NCBI GenBank assembly: GCA_026018925.1
Contig: JAKSZU010000002.1
Coordinates: 155,976,400 to 156,040,399, forward strand
Direction: 5' to 3'
Origin: Tupaia tana
Lineage: Eukaryota; Chordata; Mammalia; Scandentia; Tupaiidae
DNA length: 64,000 nucleotides
Within the stretch, counting starts at the first letter, position 1. Every line of letters begins with the position of its first letter. The position numbers and the translations under genes are program-made. The notes under the pieces were generated by a model. It searched no databases, was not told where the DNA came from, and saw nothing but the letters and a program-made list of their open reading frames with translations. This document shows, piece by piece, positions 22,269 through 32,776 of the stretch.

Positions 22269-22524
22269 AAACAAACCAAGACGCAAACACACACAGAGTA
22301 AGGGCCATCGATACTGTCTTTCATCTCCACACCTTGTCCCACTGAAGGGTTTCCAGGGCAGTATTTTTGAAACTGCCCGTCTCCTGTGATGACAGTGCCT
22401 TCTTCCGAATCCCTCCTGAAGGACCTATGCTGAAAGTGGACTAGATGTGTTTACACCAGCATCGCCACAGACCCGAGTACTGTTACACTGTGATGTTACA
22501 AAGTCCCTAGGTAATAGGAACGTT

Positions 22525-23036
22525 TAGTTTGTTTTAGTTTAGCTAAAAGGAAAGTGAAAAATCACCCCTCAGGAAGCATAGTCAGGCCACAATCCCTGCT
22601 CCCCCATTCTTCTATTGGGATTTTGGCCATGCACATACACTCACACCATGTGTTTTTCTTTCTTTCTTTCTTTTTTTCTTTCTTTCTTTTTTTGGAGAGG
22701 TTTTTGCTATAGGGCGCGTGCGCTCGCCAAACAGACAGAGAGACATAGAGACAGAAAGCAAAAAATCACCCTCCAGGGGGGATGGTCACGCTGCAATCCC
22801 TTCTCCTCCGTTCTCCTCTCAGGATCTTGGGCACGCACGCACACGCGCCCGGCGTGAGTTTTAAGCCACCGGGTCCGGGAGGCGAACCATGGTGGACTAC
22901 GTGGGAGTCCAGCGACATAGCCATTACGCTAACTGCTGGTTTCCAACACCATGTGTTTTTCAAGTTGCTGGGTCTGGGACTCGCCCAGTCAGCCATGAGT
23001 GATCCATTTGTCTTCACTACCACACAACCAGCAGGT
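22525..23036 (-). mobile_element. SINE-A/D-like copy inside Tigger1, itself split
   Basis: Outer antisense SINE in two parts, about 22,525-22,658 and 22,962-23,036. Its TSD is Tigger1 sequence: GGTAATAGGAA at 22,510-22,520 and again at 23,037-23,047. Confidence 0.8.
22659..22945 (-). mobile_element. SINE-A (young) inside the outer SINE
   Basis: Complete antisense copy. Its TSD is a 16-bp piece of the outer SINE, ACACCATGTGTTTTTC, at 22,643-22,658 and 22,946-22,961. The tail has become a TTTC-rich tract. This is the third level of nesting. Confidence 0.95.
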
Positions 23037-23128
23037 GGTAATAGGAATTTTTTAGCTTCATGATAATCCCATGGGATCACCGTTGTATACGTAGTCCAGG
23101 GCTGACCAGAATGTGGTGCATGACTGTT

Positions 23129-23538
23129 TGTTTATCATCTATTTCCTCACTAGACAACAGGAAATACCAATTTCCATCACCATGGTGCCTCTGTACTGTG
23201 TCTTGGCTAAGCTGGAGCTGGGTGTTGGCATTCTCTCCTCTGCGTGTTTCTAGGTTAGGGTTGACTGCAGAAGAACTTTGCGTGGTATTTGGAAGATAAA
23301 CGTGAAACCTCTGCCCTGTGTTCATGCTCTGAAGGTCGATGCAGGCTCCAGGCAGTGTGTCAGCCCACGCGCATTGTCACTGACCTGCTGGCACACTGTG
23401 GCGCCTGGGCTGGCAGCCGGGCCCGCGCTTTCCCAGCTCCCAGCAGATCATTTCCTTCAGCTTCTCCGAGTCCTGGGCCAGACCTGGGCTCCGCGGGGAA
23501 GCTCTCCCAGATTCTGTGGGTCCCCTGTGCTCTCACAA
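23129..23538. other. Unassigned single-copy DNA
   Basis: GC content rises toward 23,400-23,530 (several CpG). No exon or named repeat recognised. Confidence 0.4.
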
Positions 23539-23549
23539 CTGCAGACCCC

Positions 23550-23818
23550 GGGACCAGCAGTTAGCGTAATGGCCATGTCTCTGGACTCCATGGAGTCGAC
23601 TACAGTTGAAATTTTGGACCCAGTTGCTTAAATCACGCCGAGTGCGTGCGCATGCATGCCCAAGATCCCGAGAGGAAAATGGAGGAGACTGGATTGCGGC
23701 GTGGCCATCCGCCCTGGGGGGTGATTTCTCTCTTTCAGTGTCTCTGTCTTTCAGGGGAGCGCGCGTGCCCTATATAGCAAAAACCTCTACGAAAACAAAA
23801 CCAAACAAGCAAAAAGAA
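23550..23818 (+). mobile_element. SINE-A (young subfamily) with TSD
   Basis: GGGACCAGCAGTTAGCGTAA head. TSD CTGCAGACCCC at 23,539-23,549 and CCGCAGACCCC at 23,819-23,829. The tail carries C's (AAAACAAAACCAAACAAGC). Confidence 0.93.
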
Positions 23819-23921
23819 CCGCAGACCCCAAGACGCACACATGGGGCCTGGTTTGTTCTCACGCTCCCAGTTTGCCCTTGCAGACCTCGTTTCTAGCTTT
23901 CCATCCACACGTTGTCTATAT

Positions 23922-24418
23922 CAGCGGTCCCCAAACTTTTTGGCACCCGGGACCAGTTTGGTGGAAGATCCTTTTTCCATGGCTGGGGAAGGGGAGTAAA
24001 AGAAGGTGGGGGCTGGTTTCAGGATGAGTCAAGCACATTGCGTTTATTCTGCATTTTCCTTCTAGTATTACTACACTGTGATATATAATGACATAATTAT
24101 ACAACTCACTATAATGCACAATCAGTAGAAGCCCTGAGCTTCTTTTCCCGCAACTAGAATGCAACTGCATTCAAAGCTAAACTGGGATTCTGGGGTGAGG
24201 AGTGAGTGCCTTGATTTTTGATTTGTCCCAATGTGAGAGTCTTATGCCCCTGCTGATTGACAGGAGGAAGAGCTCAGGCAGTGATGGGGAGTATGGGGAG
24301 CGGCTGCAAATGCAGAATTTTCAACTGCTCAACCTGCTGCTCACCTCCTGCTGTGCAGCCTCATTTCTAATAGACCAGGGACTGATACCAGTCTGTGGCC
24401 TGGGTTGGGGATTCCCTG
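23922..24418 (+). mobile_element. MER1-type nonautonomous hAT (Charlie) element
   Basis: Starts CAGCGGTCCCCAAACTTTTT and ends GGGGATTCCCTG, imperfect terminal inverted repeats. Internal text such as GATGAGTCAAGCACATTGCG and ATAATGACATAATTATACAA follows the MER1A/B consensus as I remember it. About 497 bp, close to full length. The flanking 8-mers (GTCTATAT / GTCTGGAC) are a decayed 8-bp TSD, as hAT elements make. Confidence 0.85.
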
Positions 24419-25039
24419 GTCTGGACAACCTACAGAGACTTCTTCATCACCAGATGGAGAGGCAACAATCTTTCAAAGGCTTCTCCAGCAGCTCCCACAA
24501 CTGAGTCAAGCCTATTCTCTAAAATAAATGCATTATTCAATATCACTTACAGTGCTTCTCTGACTGAGTCCTGACTTATCTGGAAATTGGTACTGAAAAT
24601 TGTTCCAGAAGATGTATTCTCTGGACCATTCCTAGGTTATCTGAAATGGGTTCCCTGCTACAATGAAATGGAAAGCTATTAAATGACCCTGCTCCCACTT
24701 ACAGAGAATAGTCCATGATGTGCACTGGCTCAAGGTATTCTACTCATTACCTGGATTAAGTGTCTGTGGAAAATGAGACTGTGGGTGACCAAGTAGTTTC
24801 TGTCTTAGAACTCTCTATGCATAATGGAGCTGTTTGGTTGCTTCTACATGCTCTGGAGTCCTGAGGGAAAGAAAATCATGACCTCAGGCTTTTAAATTCC
24901 CAACTCAGTAGCTAGCTAATGGACCAGAAACCCATGGCTCCTTTCCCCCATCCCTCCCCACCCCAGCAACAGCAAAATCTTTTTCTTATAGCTCCAGAGC
25001 CAAAGTCAGTTCAGTAAAATGATCAGCCTTATAATATCT
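24419..25039. other. Unassigned DNA, possibly an old LTR-element interior
   Basis: Phrases such as TGACTGAGTCCTGACTTATC recall ERVL/MaLR-associated sequence, but I cannot place it in a family. No gene seen. Confidence 0.3.
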
Positions 25040-25215
25040 CCTTTGCTGGTGGTATGGTGGTTAAGGCATTGGACTCCCACGTGGCTGACCACCTTCTGAG
25101 TCCTGGACCTGGAGGCTTGCTTTCTCACATTCTCTCTCTTTCTCTCATGAGTATATGTACCCTATAGCAAATTTTAAAATAATAATAACAATTAATAAAA
25201 TTAAATAAATAAACC
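25040..25215 (+). mobile_element. SINE-B
   Basis: GCTGGTGGTATGGTGGTTAA head and short body. Unusually for B it has the A-like CCCTATAGCAAATTTTAAAA end before the AATAATAATAACAATTAA tail. Confidence 0.8.
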
Positions 25216-25668
25216 TTTTAAAAAATTTCTATTGCTAAAATAATTGGCAATGACTAGAGAGGAGTAGGACCCTCAAATTTAGGAAAGGGGAGAAAAAGCC
25301 TACTCAGTGCAGCTAGAGACTTTGAGTCCCCAAATTCTGTCCAATCTTTGCCAGCAGAAGCTCTTTCTCGCCTGTCCAGAGACGTTGCTGTCCCTATGCC
25401 TGAAGATCTTGTAATGGTCTTCTGCAGTGGTTACCTTACAAGGAACTAGTGATTCTCCATTCCCACTGCTATTTCCTAGTTTCAGATTCCAATCCCAGCA
25501 GACCCCAATAGGAACAAAATATGACTCATGATACACACCAAAATAACTGCAAGACTTTATCAATTTGTATCAACAGAAACCAGGAGAACGGGTGTGGAAA
25601 TCTGGAAAGGGTAATGGGTCAGAGTGAAAGGAATACAATGTTGAATTGGACTTTATTTATTTATATAC
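25216..25668. other. Unassigned single-copy DNA
   Basis: No gene or named repeat. May continue the unassigned sequence seen before the SINE-B. Confidence 0.35.
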
Positions 25669-25855
25669 TGGGCCAGCCTGTGGCCTGACAGTTAAGGTGG
25701 TTGGATCCCTCACGGCCAACTGCATGGATTGAGTCCTGGACTCAGCAGCTTCAAAAACGTTCTGGGTGCATATGCGTGCTGCCCCAAATCCTGAAAAGGA
25801 GGGAGAAACAGGAGAAGGAATTGTGGTGTGACCATCCACCATGGAGGCATGGAGG

Positions 25856-25896
<41 letters not shown>

Positions 25897-25912
25897 TTGC
25901 TGAGTGTATGTA
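25669..25912 (+). mobile_element. SINE-D with (CT)n
   Basis: GGGCCAGCCTGTGGCCTGAC head, CAGCTTCAAAAACGTTCTGG body, and a pure (CT)n run at 25,858-25,893 near the 3' end. Confidence 0.8.
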
Positions 25913-25929
25913 GTCTGGTCATTGTTTTC

Positions 25930-26157
25930 TCCCAGATTTTGCTGTAGGGTATATGCACTTGTTGGAGAGGGACAGGACAAAGAGACAGTGAGAGGAAAAG
26001 TGAGAAAAGTGAGAAGTCACCTCCCAGGGAGGATGGCCATGCCTCAATTACTTCTCCATTTTCCTTTTGGGATTTTGGCCATGCACGCGCATGTACCCAG
26101 CATGTTGGCCATGTAGGATTCAGCTGCCTTAACCTCTGCGCCACCTGCTGGCTCCTG
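25930..26157 (-). mobile_element. SINE-A/D-like, tail-to-tail with the previous SINE
   Basis: Antisense copy: TTTTGCTGTAGGGTATATGC (tail) through to a head ending AGGAGCCAGCAGGTGGCGCA on the minus strand. It abuts the plus-strand SINE-D, giving an inverted pair. Confidence 0.78.
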
Positions 26158-26599
26158 GTAAATTTTAAAAAATATTTATATATAAATATATGATAATGTA
26201 TGTTACACAATATAAATTGAAACAGATTCTTGACCCAGTGTACTACCAAGTGATTGGGAATGGCGCTAACGGTTTTCTTATTTGATTCACAGAAACGAGA
26301 CCTAAGGAAGTTACACTAAGACGTTAAAGAAATATCAAGCAGAAAACTTCTGGTAGAGAGTGAAAAGGAGGTAGGGAAGGTAATACTGGTACCAAACATA
26401 TCCAGTCTTTAAAAATGAATGGACAAGAATTGGTTATTTCTCATCCATGTCTAAAGAGATTCAGCCCTTGTGAAGTTAATTCTTGAAGTTATGAGAATTC
26501 CAGATAGGAACGTCATGAATCATTTTTCCCCCACCCATGCACATTCACCATTTTCAAATGTTCTTACCTCATCAAGTCTATGAACTATGGTTAATTTTT
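26158..26599. other. Unassigned AT-rich DNA
   Basis: No gene or repeat family recognised. Confidence 0.4.
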
Positions 26600-26735
26600 T
26601 AAAATTTACCATATTGCGCATGCAGTCACTAGAAAGAGATGGGACGGGAGCAGGAACTTGAGAAAGCACCCCTCACCCCATGGGGGATTGGCCACAACAC
26701 AATCCCTTTTACCAGTGTATTAGGAGCACCCACAG
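26600..26735 (-). mobile_element. SINE-D, 3' half only
   Basis: Antisense tail (TTTAAAATTTACCATATTGC) and body down to CACAACACAATCCCTTTTAC. No head. Confidence 0.6.
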
Positions 26736-27016
26736 AGTTTGCAGGCACAGCCTGGTCGCTAATTGTTCAGTAATTGTGCAGCCATCCATGACATTATAGC
26801 CATTCTGTGCTGGTTTTTCCAGAAGCAGAGTTGTGGTTGTTGTGTGAAAATGACCATTCTTCAAGTACAAACTTAAAACAATTCTGCTTCCCAGAATTTG
26901 CAAACTAAAACATCAAGAAACATCAAGTAACTACAGAAATCCAGGGTGTGTGTGTTGGGGGGAGAATTGGGGATACAAATCTCCTTTACTGTAAGATTCT
27001 TTCATTTTCTTCCATA
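26736..27016. other. Unassigned single-copy DNA
   Basis: Nothing recognised. Confidence 0.35.
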
Positions 27017-27032
27017 AAGTTTAACATTCTTT

Positions 27033-27612
27033 TTTTTTTTTTTTTTAGAGAGAGATTTTTGTTATAGGATGCATGCACTCTCCAGAGACACAGAGAGAAG
27101 TGGAGAGAGAGAAAGTGAGTAACCACCCCCAGTGAGTAACCACCCCCAGTGGGATGGTTAGGCCACAATCCCTTCTCCTCCATTCTCCACTCAGGATTTT
27201 GGGCACATATGCACACGTACCCAGCGTGAGTTGGTTTTTTGGTTTTGTTTTGTTTTTTTTAGAGTTTTTTTTTTTTTTTTTTGCTATAGGGTGCGTGCGC
27301 TCGCCAGACAGACAGAGACAGAGAGACAGAAAGCGAGAAATCACCCCCCAGGGGGGATGGCCACGCCACAATCCCTTCTCCAGTCTCCTCTCAGGATCTT
27401 GGGCTTGCATGCACATGAGCCTGGCGTTAAGTTTTAAGCCACTGGGTCCAGGACGCGAACCGCAGTTGACTACATGGGAGTCCAGCGACATAGCCATTAT
27501 GCTAACTGCTGGCCCCTCCAGCGTGAGTTTTAAGCCACTGGGTCCAGGACTTGAACTGAGGTTTACTCCATGGGAGTCCAGTGACGTAAACGTTACAGCA
27601 TCTGCTCGTCCC
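27033..27612 (-). mobile_element. SINE-A (outer), split by another SINE-A
   Basis: Two parts, 27,033-27,232 and 27,530-27,612. TSD AAGTTTAACATTCTTT at 27,017-27,032 and AAGTATGACATTCTTT at 27,613-27,628. The outer copy also has an exact tandem duplication of GTGAGTAACCACCCCCA (27,116-27,149), which replaces part of the palindrome. Confidence 0.92.
27233..27517 (-). mobile_element. SINE-A (young, inner)
   Basis: Complete copy in the same orientation. TSD CCAGCGTGAGTT at 27,221-27,232 and 27,518-27,529, drawn from the outer SINE. Confidence 0.94.
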
Positions 27613-27628
27613 AAGTATGACATTCTTT

Positions 27629-28106
27629 ACAGAAATCTCATTGTGTGATAATCATTATGTAGTAAATATTTATAATAATTTCTCAGACATTCAAATAAAT
27701 CAAATGATTTTAAAAAGTTCCCACTGTTGAATTTTTCTCATAATGCCCTAATTCAATGGCAATTCATTAATGATCAAGTAATGACAAACCAAGAAAGGCT
27801 TAGTATCAATTAATCATTAAGCGTTTTGAGGTCCAAAGTATGGAGGGGTCTTCTTCAACCTCTTTTAAATAATATTGCATAAACTACTTCTTCCTCTTTT
27901 TGCTGTGGATTGATGCTTTCTGAAACATTCAGTTGAATCATAAATAGGATGCTGGGTATAAAAACTAGACATCCAGTTAGATGTGAATTTCAGGTAAACA
28001 ATGAAAATATTTTTAGTATACGTATGTCCCAAATATTACATAGAATATGCTTATACTAAATTCATTTTCATGATTTACCTCAAATTCAAATTTAACTTGG
28101 TATCTT
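27629..28106. other. Unassigned AT-rich DNA
   Basis: No gene or named repeat seen. Confidence 0.4.
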
Positions 28107-28485
28107 ATATTTTTAAGAACAACTTTATTAAGATATTCGTGTATCATTAAATTCTACCGCTTTAATTGTACAATTCAGTGCGTTTTAGTATATTCACTGA
28201 GTTGCGCAACCATCACCACAACCTAATTCGAGAACATTTTTATCACCCCAAAAGAAACCCTGCAGCTGTTATCAGTCAGTCCCCCTTCCTGCCCCCTCAT
28301 TCTGTAGCCCTGGCAACCACCAATTTGCTTTCTATCTTTATCTTTTTTATTCCCCATTCTGGGAAACACATGGACTCACACACTATATGGCCTTTTGGGA
28401 CTGACTTCCCTCACTTAGCATGTTTTCAAGGCTCATCCATGTTGCAGTATGTATCAATGCACCCTGCATTTTTACTGGCTCGACC
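28107..28485 (-). mobile_element. Old L1 3' end (L1M-type)
   Basis: The antisense of a classic old L1 3' UTR: AACAACTTTATTAAGATATT, GTACAATTCAGTGCGTTTTA, GCAACCATCACCACAACCTA, then GCTCATCCATGTTGCAGTAT. 5'-truncated; no open frame expected in this part. Confidence 0.85.
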
Positions 28486-28988
28486 TGGCAGCTCTAACCA
28501 TTAGGCTTATAAAAAGAGAACCGTTTTGCCCAGTAGAAGGCTAACAACAGCTTTGCCTGCCAGAATCCCAAATCAATTGCTGGAGCTTCTCTTTGAAGTC
28601 ACTTACAACTCCTCTGTACGCTCAGAGACTGTCAATCTGGACTTGGAGACCTGGGTCAGAACCGACTTGAGGGTAACTGGGTTGGAGAAGTTGCTGGGAC
28701 GCAGAAGGAAAGGAAGGAGACAGAGCTGATGCCAGTTCAGGGCCCGAAATAGCCTGAGAGCGGTATCTGCCTTCTACGCCTCCCTAGGATGTCTTTTGCT
28801 CTTCTCTTTCCGTTTCGATCTCCTTTTCCTACTGGTTGACCAGATTTTCTGTCCATAAAATGCTAGGAGGAAAAGTCCCTAACATATGGATTCCCCACAC
28901 TCTACTGGATCTCAGTATTGCTCTCTCCCCACCCATCCCCAGCCTTCTCCGCGTCTCAGTCCAGACTCCTCACCATTACTCCCGTACG
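28486..28988. other. Unassigned single-copy DNA
   Basis: No named repeat. A TATAAAA-like motif at about 28,510 has no supporting gene structure. Confidence 0.35.
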
Positions 28989-29631
28989 GCCATGGTTTGG
29001 ATGTGTGTCCCAAAAATGTGTGTGTCGAAATTTTGTTGTATAGTGAAGATATGAAGGGTGTGGAAACAAGTCAGGGTAGTGCTAACAAATCAGGCCTTTA
29101 AGAAGTAATTAGGACTGAGGTCAACAGGGTGAGACCCCAGAACTGAATCATGGTAGTTTATAAGGAAAGAGTCACAGGCAGAGATGCACTTTAGCTTTTG
29201 CTCTGCCTGCCATGCAGCACCCTTGCCACCTCTGGGAGAGGTACCTACCAACAAGGAGACCCTTGTCAGATGTAGTGTCTTGACTTTCAACCTCTCAGAC
29301 CATGAGCTGACTAAACCTCTTCTCTCTCTCTCTCCCCCTAAGTTTATGTATTTATTTCTTTCATCAGCAAGAGAGAAAGACAGCACCCCCAACAGGGTGA
29401 CACCACGATCACCTCCAGCCTTCGGCCAGCCCCAGATCATGGACACACGTGTGTTCAATGTGCTCAGGGAGGTCTCTGGACTTGACCCAGGGACTTTCCT
29501 CGTGGGATTGCCTCCTGGAGTGTCATGTTCTACCACTCCACCAGTGTCTGGCCCTGAAATCTCTCTATTCCTAATTAATCACCCAGACTCTGGTCATTAA
29601 GTTGTTGGCAACAGAAAAGTGGACTAAGATA
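28989..29631 (+). mobile_element. MaLR-type LTR fossil split by a SINE-C
   Basis: Begins CCATGGTTTGGATGTGTGTC and ends GTGGACTAAGATAC, with GACCATGAGCTGACTAAACC near the polyadenylation region. These are MLT1/MST features. It is interrupted by an antisense SINE-C at about 29,335-29,557. Broken and old, similar in age to the LTR at 8.4 kb. Confidence 0.75.
29335..29557 (-). mobile_element. SINE-C inside the MaLR LTR
   Basis: Antisense C: CACCCCCAACAGGGTGACAC (body), GATCATGGACACACGTGTG, head GGGCCAGACACTGGTGGAGT on the minus strand. Confidence 0.8.
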
Positions 29632-29831
29632 CCTGGTATTGCTAGCTACTCTCAAGTTCCGGGCAATTTTAGACCACTGGTCCTGCCTTGGACCCTGACA
29701 TCCTGCACACAGCCTTGGGAACCATGGTCTGTGCACAACCAACTACTTTGTAGATGCTCCTAGATTTTCCTGTTAGGTATGGAGAAGAAAGCTTTAACAC
29801 CTTAGCAAACAGTTTAGCCAAATGATTTCTT

Positions 29832-29833
<2 letters not shown>

Positions 29834-29866
<33 letters not shown>

Positions 29867-30290
29867 TCTTTCTTTCCATAACTTTATTTTTTGCCTTCCT
29901 TACAATTAGAAGATTTTTCTCTTGGTTTGGACAGGAGAAGTTATGTGACTTTGCTTCTGAGAAGGCAAAGGAGAGGACGTCAGCTCACGAGGGATTTGGG
30001 CAGTAAGTTCAAGGCCCCTCTGCCTTGCGTGACAGGATGCTCTGTGCATGCCTGACAGAATCCAGGACACCAACCCACGCCCTCCTCTTGTAAAATATGC
30101 ATTTCAGATTTGATGCAGCTTTCAGCTTAGGCGATCATCAGAGATACAGCCAGCATCAAGACTCCCCCAGAGGGCCTCACTCTAACACTTCTGACTCCCA
30201 CAGAGAAAGTAACCTGCTCTCACCCCAAAGTACATGCTCAGCTGGCAGAGGGAATTTTTATCACATTAAGAGAAAAAAAGAGAAAACACT
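29834..30290 (-). pseudogene. Possible processed-mRNA 3' end (retrocopy)
   Basis: A run of about 32 T's at 29,834-29,865 is followed by antisense AATAAAGTTATGGAAAGAAA, i.e. an AATAAA signal some 20 nt upstream of a long poly(A) on the minus strand. No SINE or L1 end is recognisable upstream, so this may be the 3' UTR of a retrocopied host transcript. No open frame or TSD was found. The right-hand limit is a guess. Confidence 0.3.
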
Positions 30291-30828
30291 AACCATTGTT
30301 CTCCGTAAACTCTTGTGGAAAGGTCAGCTTGGCTGCAATGCTTATCAAAAGCATTTCAAGGGATCCTGGGCTTGGCTCACTTGTTCTCAAACTTTAGTGT
30401 CTTATGGTGTTTTATTTTGTGTCCAATCCACTTCCAATTCCAAATATTTACGGTTCCTGGAGAGTGGGCTGTCATTCTTTACAACGTGGTAGCCCTGGGG
30501 CAGCGTTCTTGCCTGTCAGAATTCGAAAGGGAGATGAAAGAATGATAAATAAGAGCCACTGTAGGTGAACTTGGAGCTAAAGGGAGAGTTCCTTTGTGCT
30601 ATGGGAACAGAGTCCATAGGCCATACTAGTCTTCCGCGGTGTATAGGCCTGGAGGGGCACCAGGCCATTCAGAGAGGTGCTGCTGTCCCTCCCGTCTTTT
30701 CCCAGTCACTGAACACCTTAGCTTAATTCTCAGATTCCTGACCAATTAAATGGAGAAAACACTGGCATTCTATAATACAAATTAGATTTCATCGTGTTCT
30801 CTAATTAACAACCATAAAACATAATGAA
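30291..30828. other. Unassigned single-copy DNA
   Basis: A 131-codon plus-strand frame (30,097-30,492) spans the boundary but has no motif; I do not call it a gene. Confidence 0.35.
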
Positions 30829-31035
30829 CTGGGGCAGACAGTGGTGCAACAGTAATGCAACGTTCTGTGGCAACATTCTGTGAGGCTGGCCTGCGTGGGA
30901 ATGTCCGTGGTTCATATCCTTAGATCTCTCTGAGTACACTGGGTATGTGTGGGCCCCGTGATTCAGGGCTGGCTGGAATGAGCGGTGGATCACAGTTCCA
31001 AGACCCTGTTGAATGACTCTCAAGAAAGAAAGAAA
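30829..31035 (+). mobile_element. SINE-C
   Basis: GGGGCAGACAGTGGTGCAAC head with a duplicated CAACRTTCTGTG unit, GTGGTTCATATCC at the B-box position, GGGCTGGCTGGAATGAGCGG body, GAAAGAAAGAAAT tail. Confidence 0.8.
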
Positions 31036-31126
31036 TTTAAAATTAGAACATGACAGGATTAAGTGCATGTTGAATGTGTAAAATCCAAAAACTAAACAGA
31101 CAGACAAACTGAAAAATCAGAAACAT

Positions 31127-31303
31127 GGGCCCAGCAGGCGGTGTGATGGTTAAGGTGCTGGACTTCCACATGGTTGACTGTAGTTTAAGTCCCAGACCTG
31201 GCGGCTTGCTTTCTCACTTTCTCTCTCTCTGTGTCTCTCCCTGGTCAAACTAAAAATAAATAAATACATAAATAAATAAATAAATAAAATAATTATTTTT
31301 AAA
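31127..31303 (+). mobile_element. SINE-B with TSD
   Basis: Typical B: GGCCCAGCAGGCGGTGTGAT head, TGGCGGCTTGCTTTCTCACT, then CCTGGTCAAACTAAAAATAA and an (AAAT)n tail. TSD AATCAGAAACATG / AATGAGAAACACG around 31,115-31,127 and 31,305-31,317 (one base of slack at the left edge). Confidence 0.93.
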
Positions 31304-31319
31304 AAATGAGAAACACGTA

Positions 31320-31954
31320 AGAAAAAAGCACAAAGACACTGAATGATTCAGATTTCCTTACTATCCCTATGTGTGTATACCACCTAATAATTCTGAACAT
31401 ATTATAATTACCTCATATATACATATATATAATTATCCCAGTCATTTCCAAATGTGTTTCCCTCAAGAGGTCTCTTATAAGGCACAAATTATAGTTGTTT
31501 GCCAATCTATCTATCAGTCATTATATACTGAACATGTCTACAGTAAGGCATTATGAAACTATTACCTGAATTAAAAGTATTGAATGCATTTTTTTTTACA
31601 AGTGCATGGGATTCTAAATGATCTCAAAACAAAAAAATTTTCATAAAAAAATGTTGTATTCCAGCATTTCAAAGAGACTTGTGGCTTCACAAATAAAAAG
31701 TGAACTCTCACAGTAAAACTTCCTGAGGAAGATAATGGCTCACTAAGCCCTCCCATTTGGTATAATGCTGTCTTGAGTACAGTTCATTGAACCAAAGAGA
31801 TCAGATAATTGCAGCTGTGTATCATTTACTAAGCAGGTCTTAAAGAGAGTAAGTCTTTGATGTGGAGAGATTCAGGGGATTCCCCCCAAGCACCTCAGTT
31901 CTATACGGTATTATACATACACTATGTGTGTGTGTGTATATATATTATGCATAA
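31320..31954. other. Unassigned AT-rich DNA
   Basis: No gene or family seen. A short (TG)n/(TA)n run lies at 31,924-31,943. Confidence 0.4.
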
Positions 31955-32079
31955 AGGGTCTTCAAAAAGTTCATGGGTAATGCATATTATTAAAAAGCTT
32001 TGTGTGAATTTTAAAGTTTTTTGCTCCAAAATAAACTCAGGTTTTAATTTCACATTTCCACAAACTTTTTAAAGTTCCC
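31955..32079 (+). mobile_element. 125-bp MITE with terminal inverted repeats, copy 1
   Basis: Left end GGGTCTTCAAAAAGTTCATG and right end AAACTTTTTAAAGTTCCC are imperfect inverted repeats. The interior ATGCATATTATTAAAAAG and CCAAAATAAACT recur in copy 2 just downstream. I do not know the family name; size suggests a Tc1/mariner-type MITE. Confidence 0.6.
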
Positions 32080-32127
32080 TTTTTCATATGCACAGAGTCC
32101 TCAAAAAGTTCATAGAAATTTGTATTT

Positions 32128-32362
32128 GGGGGCCAGCAGTTGGAGTAATGGCTACATCACTGGACTCCCACATGGCCAACTGCAGTTCAAGTTCTGTGTT
32201 TTGAAACTCATGCCAGGTGTGTGTGCACGCGTGCATGCCCCAAACCCCGAGAAGAGAAAGGATTGCAGCGTGGCCATCTCCCCAGGGAATGATTTCTTGC
32301 TTTCTGTCTCTGTGTCTCTCCTGCAAGTGCACATGCCCTGTAGCAAAATCTCTCAAAAAAAA
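32128..32362 (+). mobile_element. SINE-A (mixed head) in the MITE
   Basis: GGGGGCCAGCAGTTGGAGTA head mixes old and young features. The palindrome has eroded to CATCTCCCCAGGGAATGAT. TSD AAATTTGTATTT at 32,116-32,127 and 32,363-32,374. Confidence 0.92.
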
Positions 32363-32426
32363 AAATTTGTATTTTGAGAAAACTATGCAAGGATTTCAAA
32401 TATTTTTTGAACCAAAATAAATTCGT

Positions 32427-32776
32427 ATAGTGTCAGAAAAGCCAAGATGTATTTTTTTTTTCTATGCAAAAATGCATCATGATGGGGCCAGCAGGTGGTG
32501 TAGTGGTTAAGGCTCTGGATTCCTATATGGTTGACCATGGTTCAAGTCCCAGACCCAGCAGCTTGAAACTCATGCTGGATGTGTGTGCCTGCGTGCCCAA
32601 AATCCTGAGAGGAGAATGGAGGAGAAGGGATTGTGGCATGGCCATCCCCCTCTGTGGGGTTATTTCTCACTTTCTCACTCTCCATCTCTCTCTGTCTCTC
32701 TGGCAAAAGCACATACCCTATAGCAAAGAAAAACTCTCAAAAAGAAAAATGTGTCATGACTTTTCCATCAACCTAA
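32427..32776. mobile_element. Palindromic mariner-type MITE, copy 2, split by SINE-A
   Basis: Left part 32,427-32,482 (GTGTCAGAAAAGCCAAGATG, then CTATGCAAAAATGCATCATG) and right part 32,760-32,776 (CTTTTCCATCAACCTAA). Same arms as copy 1 at 5.7 kb. It sits between the left TSD and the tail of the SINE-D that follows. Confidence 0.78.
32483..32744 (+). mobile_element. SINE-A (old head) inside the mariner MITE
   Basis: GGGGCCAGCAGGTGGTGTAG head, near-perfect B box GGTTCAAGTCCC. TSD AAAAATGCATCATGA at 32,468-32,482 and AAAAATGTGTCATGA at 32,745-32,759. Confidence 0.94.

Larger units (their letters stand above)
20933..23128 (+). mobile_element. Tigger1-type DNA transposon, fragmented
   Basis: The left end ACAGTCATGTGTTGCTTAAT (one flanking base included) and right end GAATGTGGTGCATGACTG are Tigger1/MER2 termini. 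Internal text (GCATGTTACTGTACTGAACA; CATCTCCACACCTTGTCCCA; CTCCTGAAGGACCTATGC) follows the Tigger1 order. Tigger pieces lie at 20,933-21,535, 21,976-22,042, 22,270-22,524 and 23,040-23,128, about 1 kb of the ~2.4 kb element. Most of the transposase region is gone, and five SINEs were added. Confidence 0.85.

Noticed and set aside
24419-25668. Interior of an endogenous retrovirus
   Set aside because: Some phrases recall ERVL/MaLR-linked sequence, but no family or part could be named with confidence.
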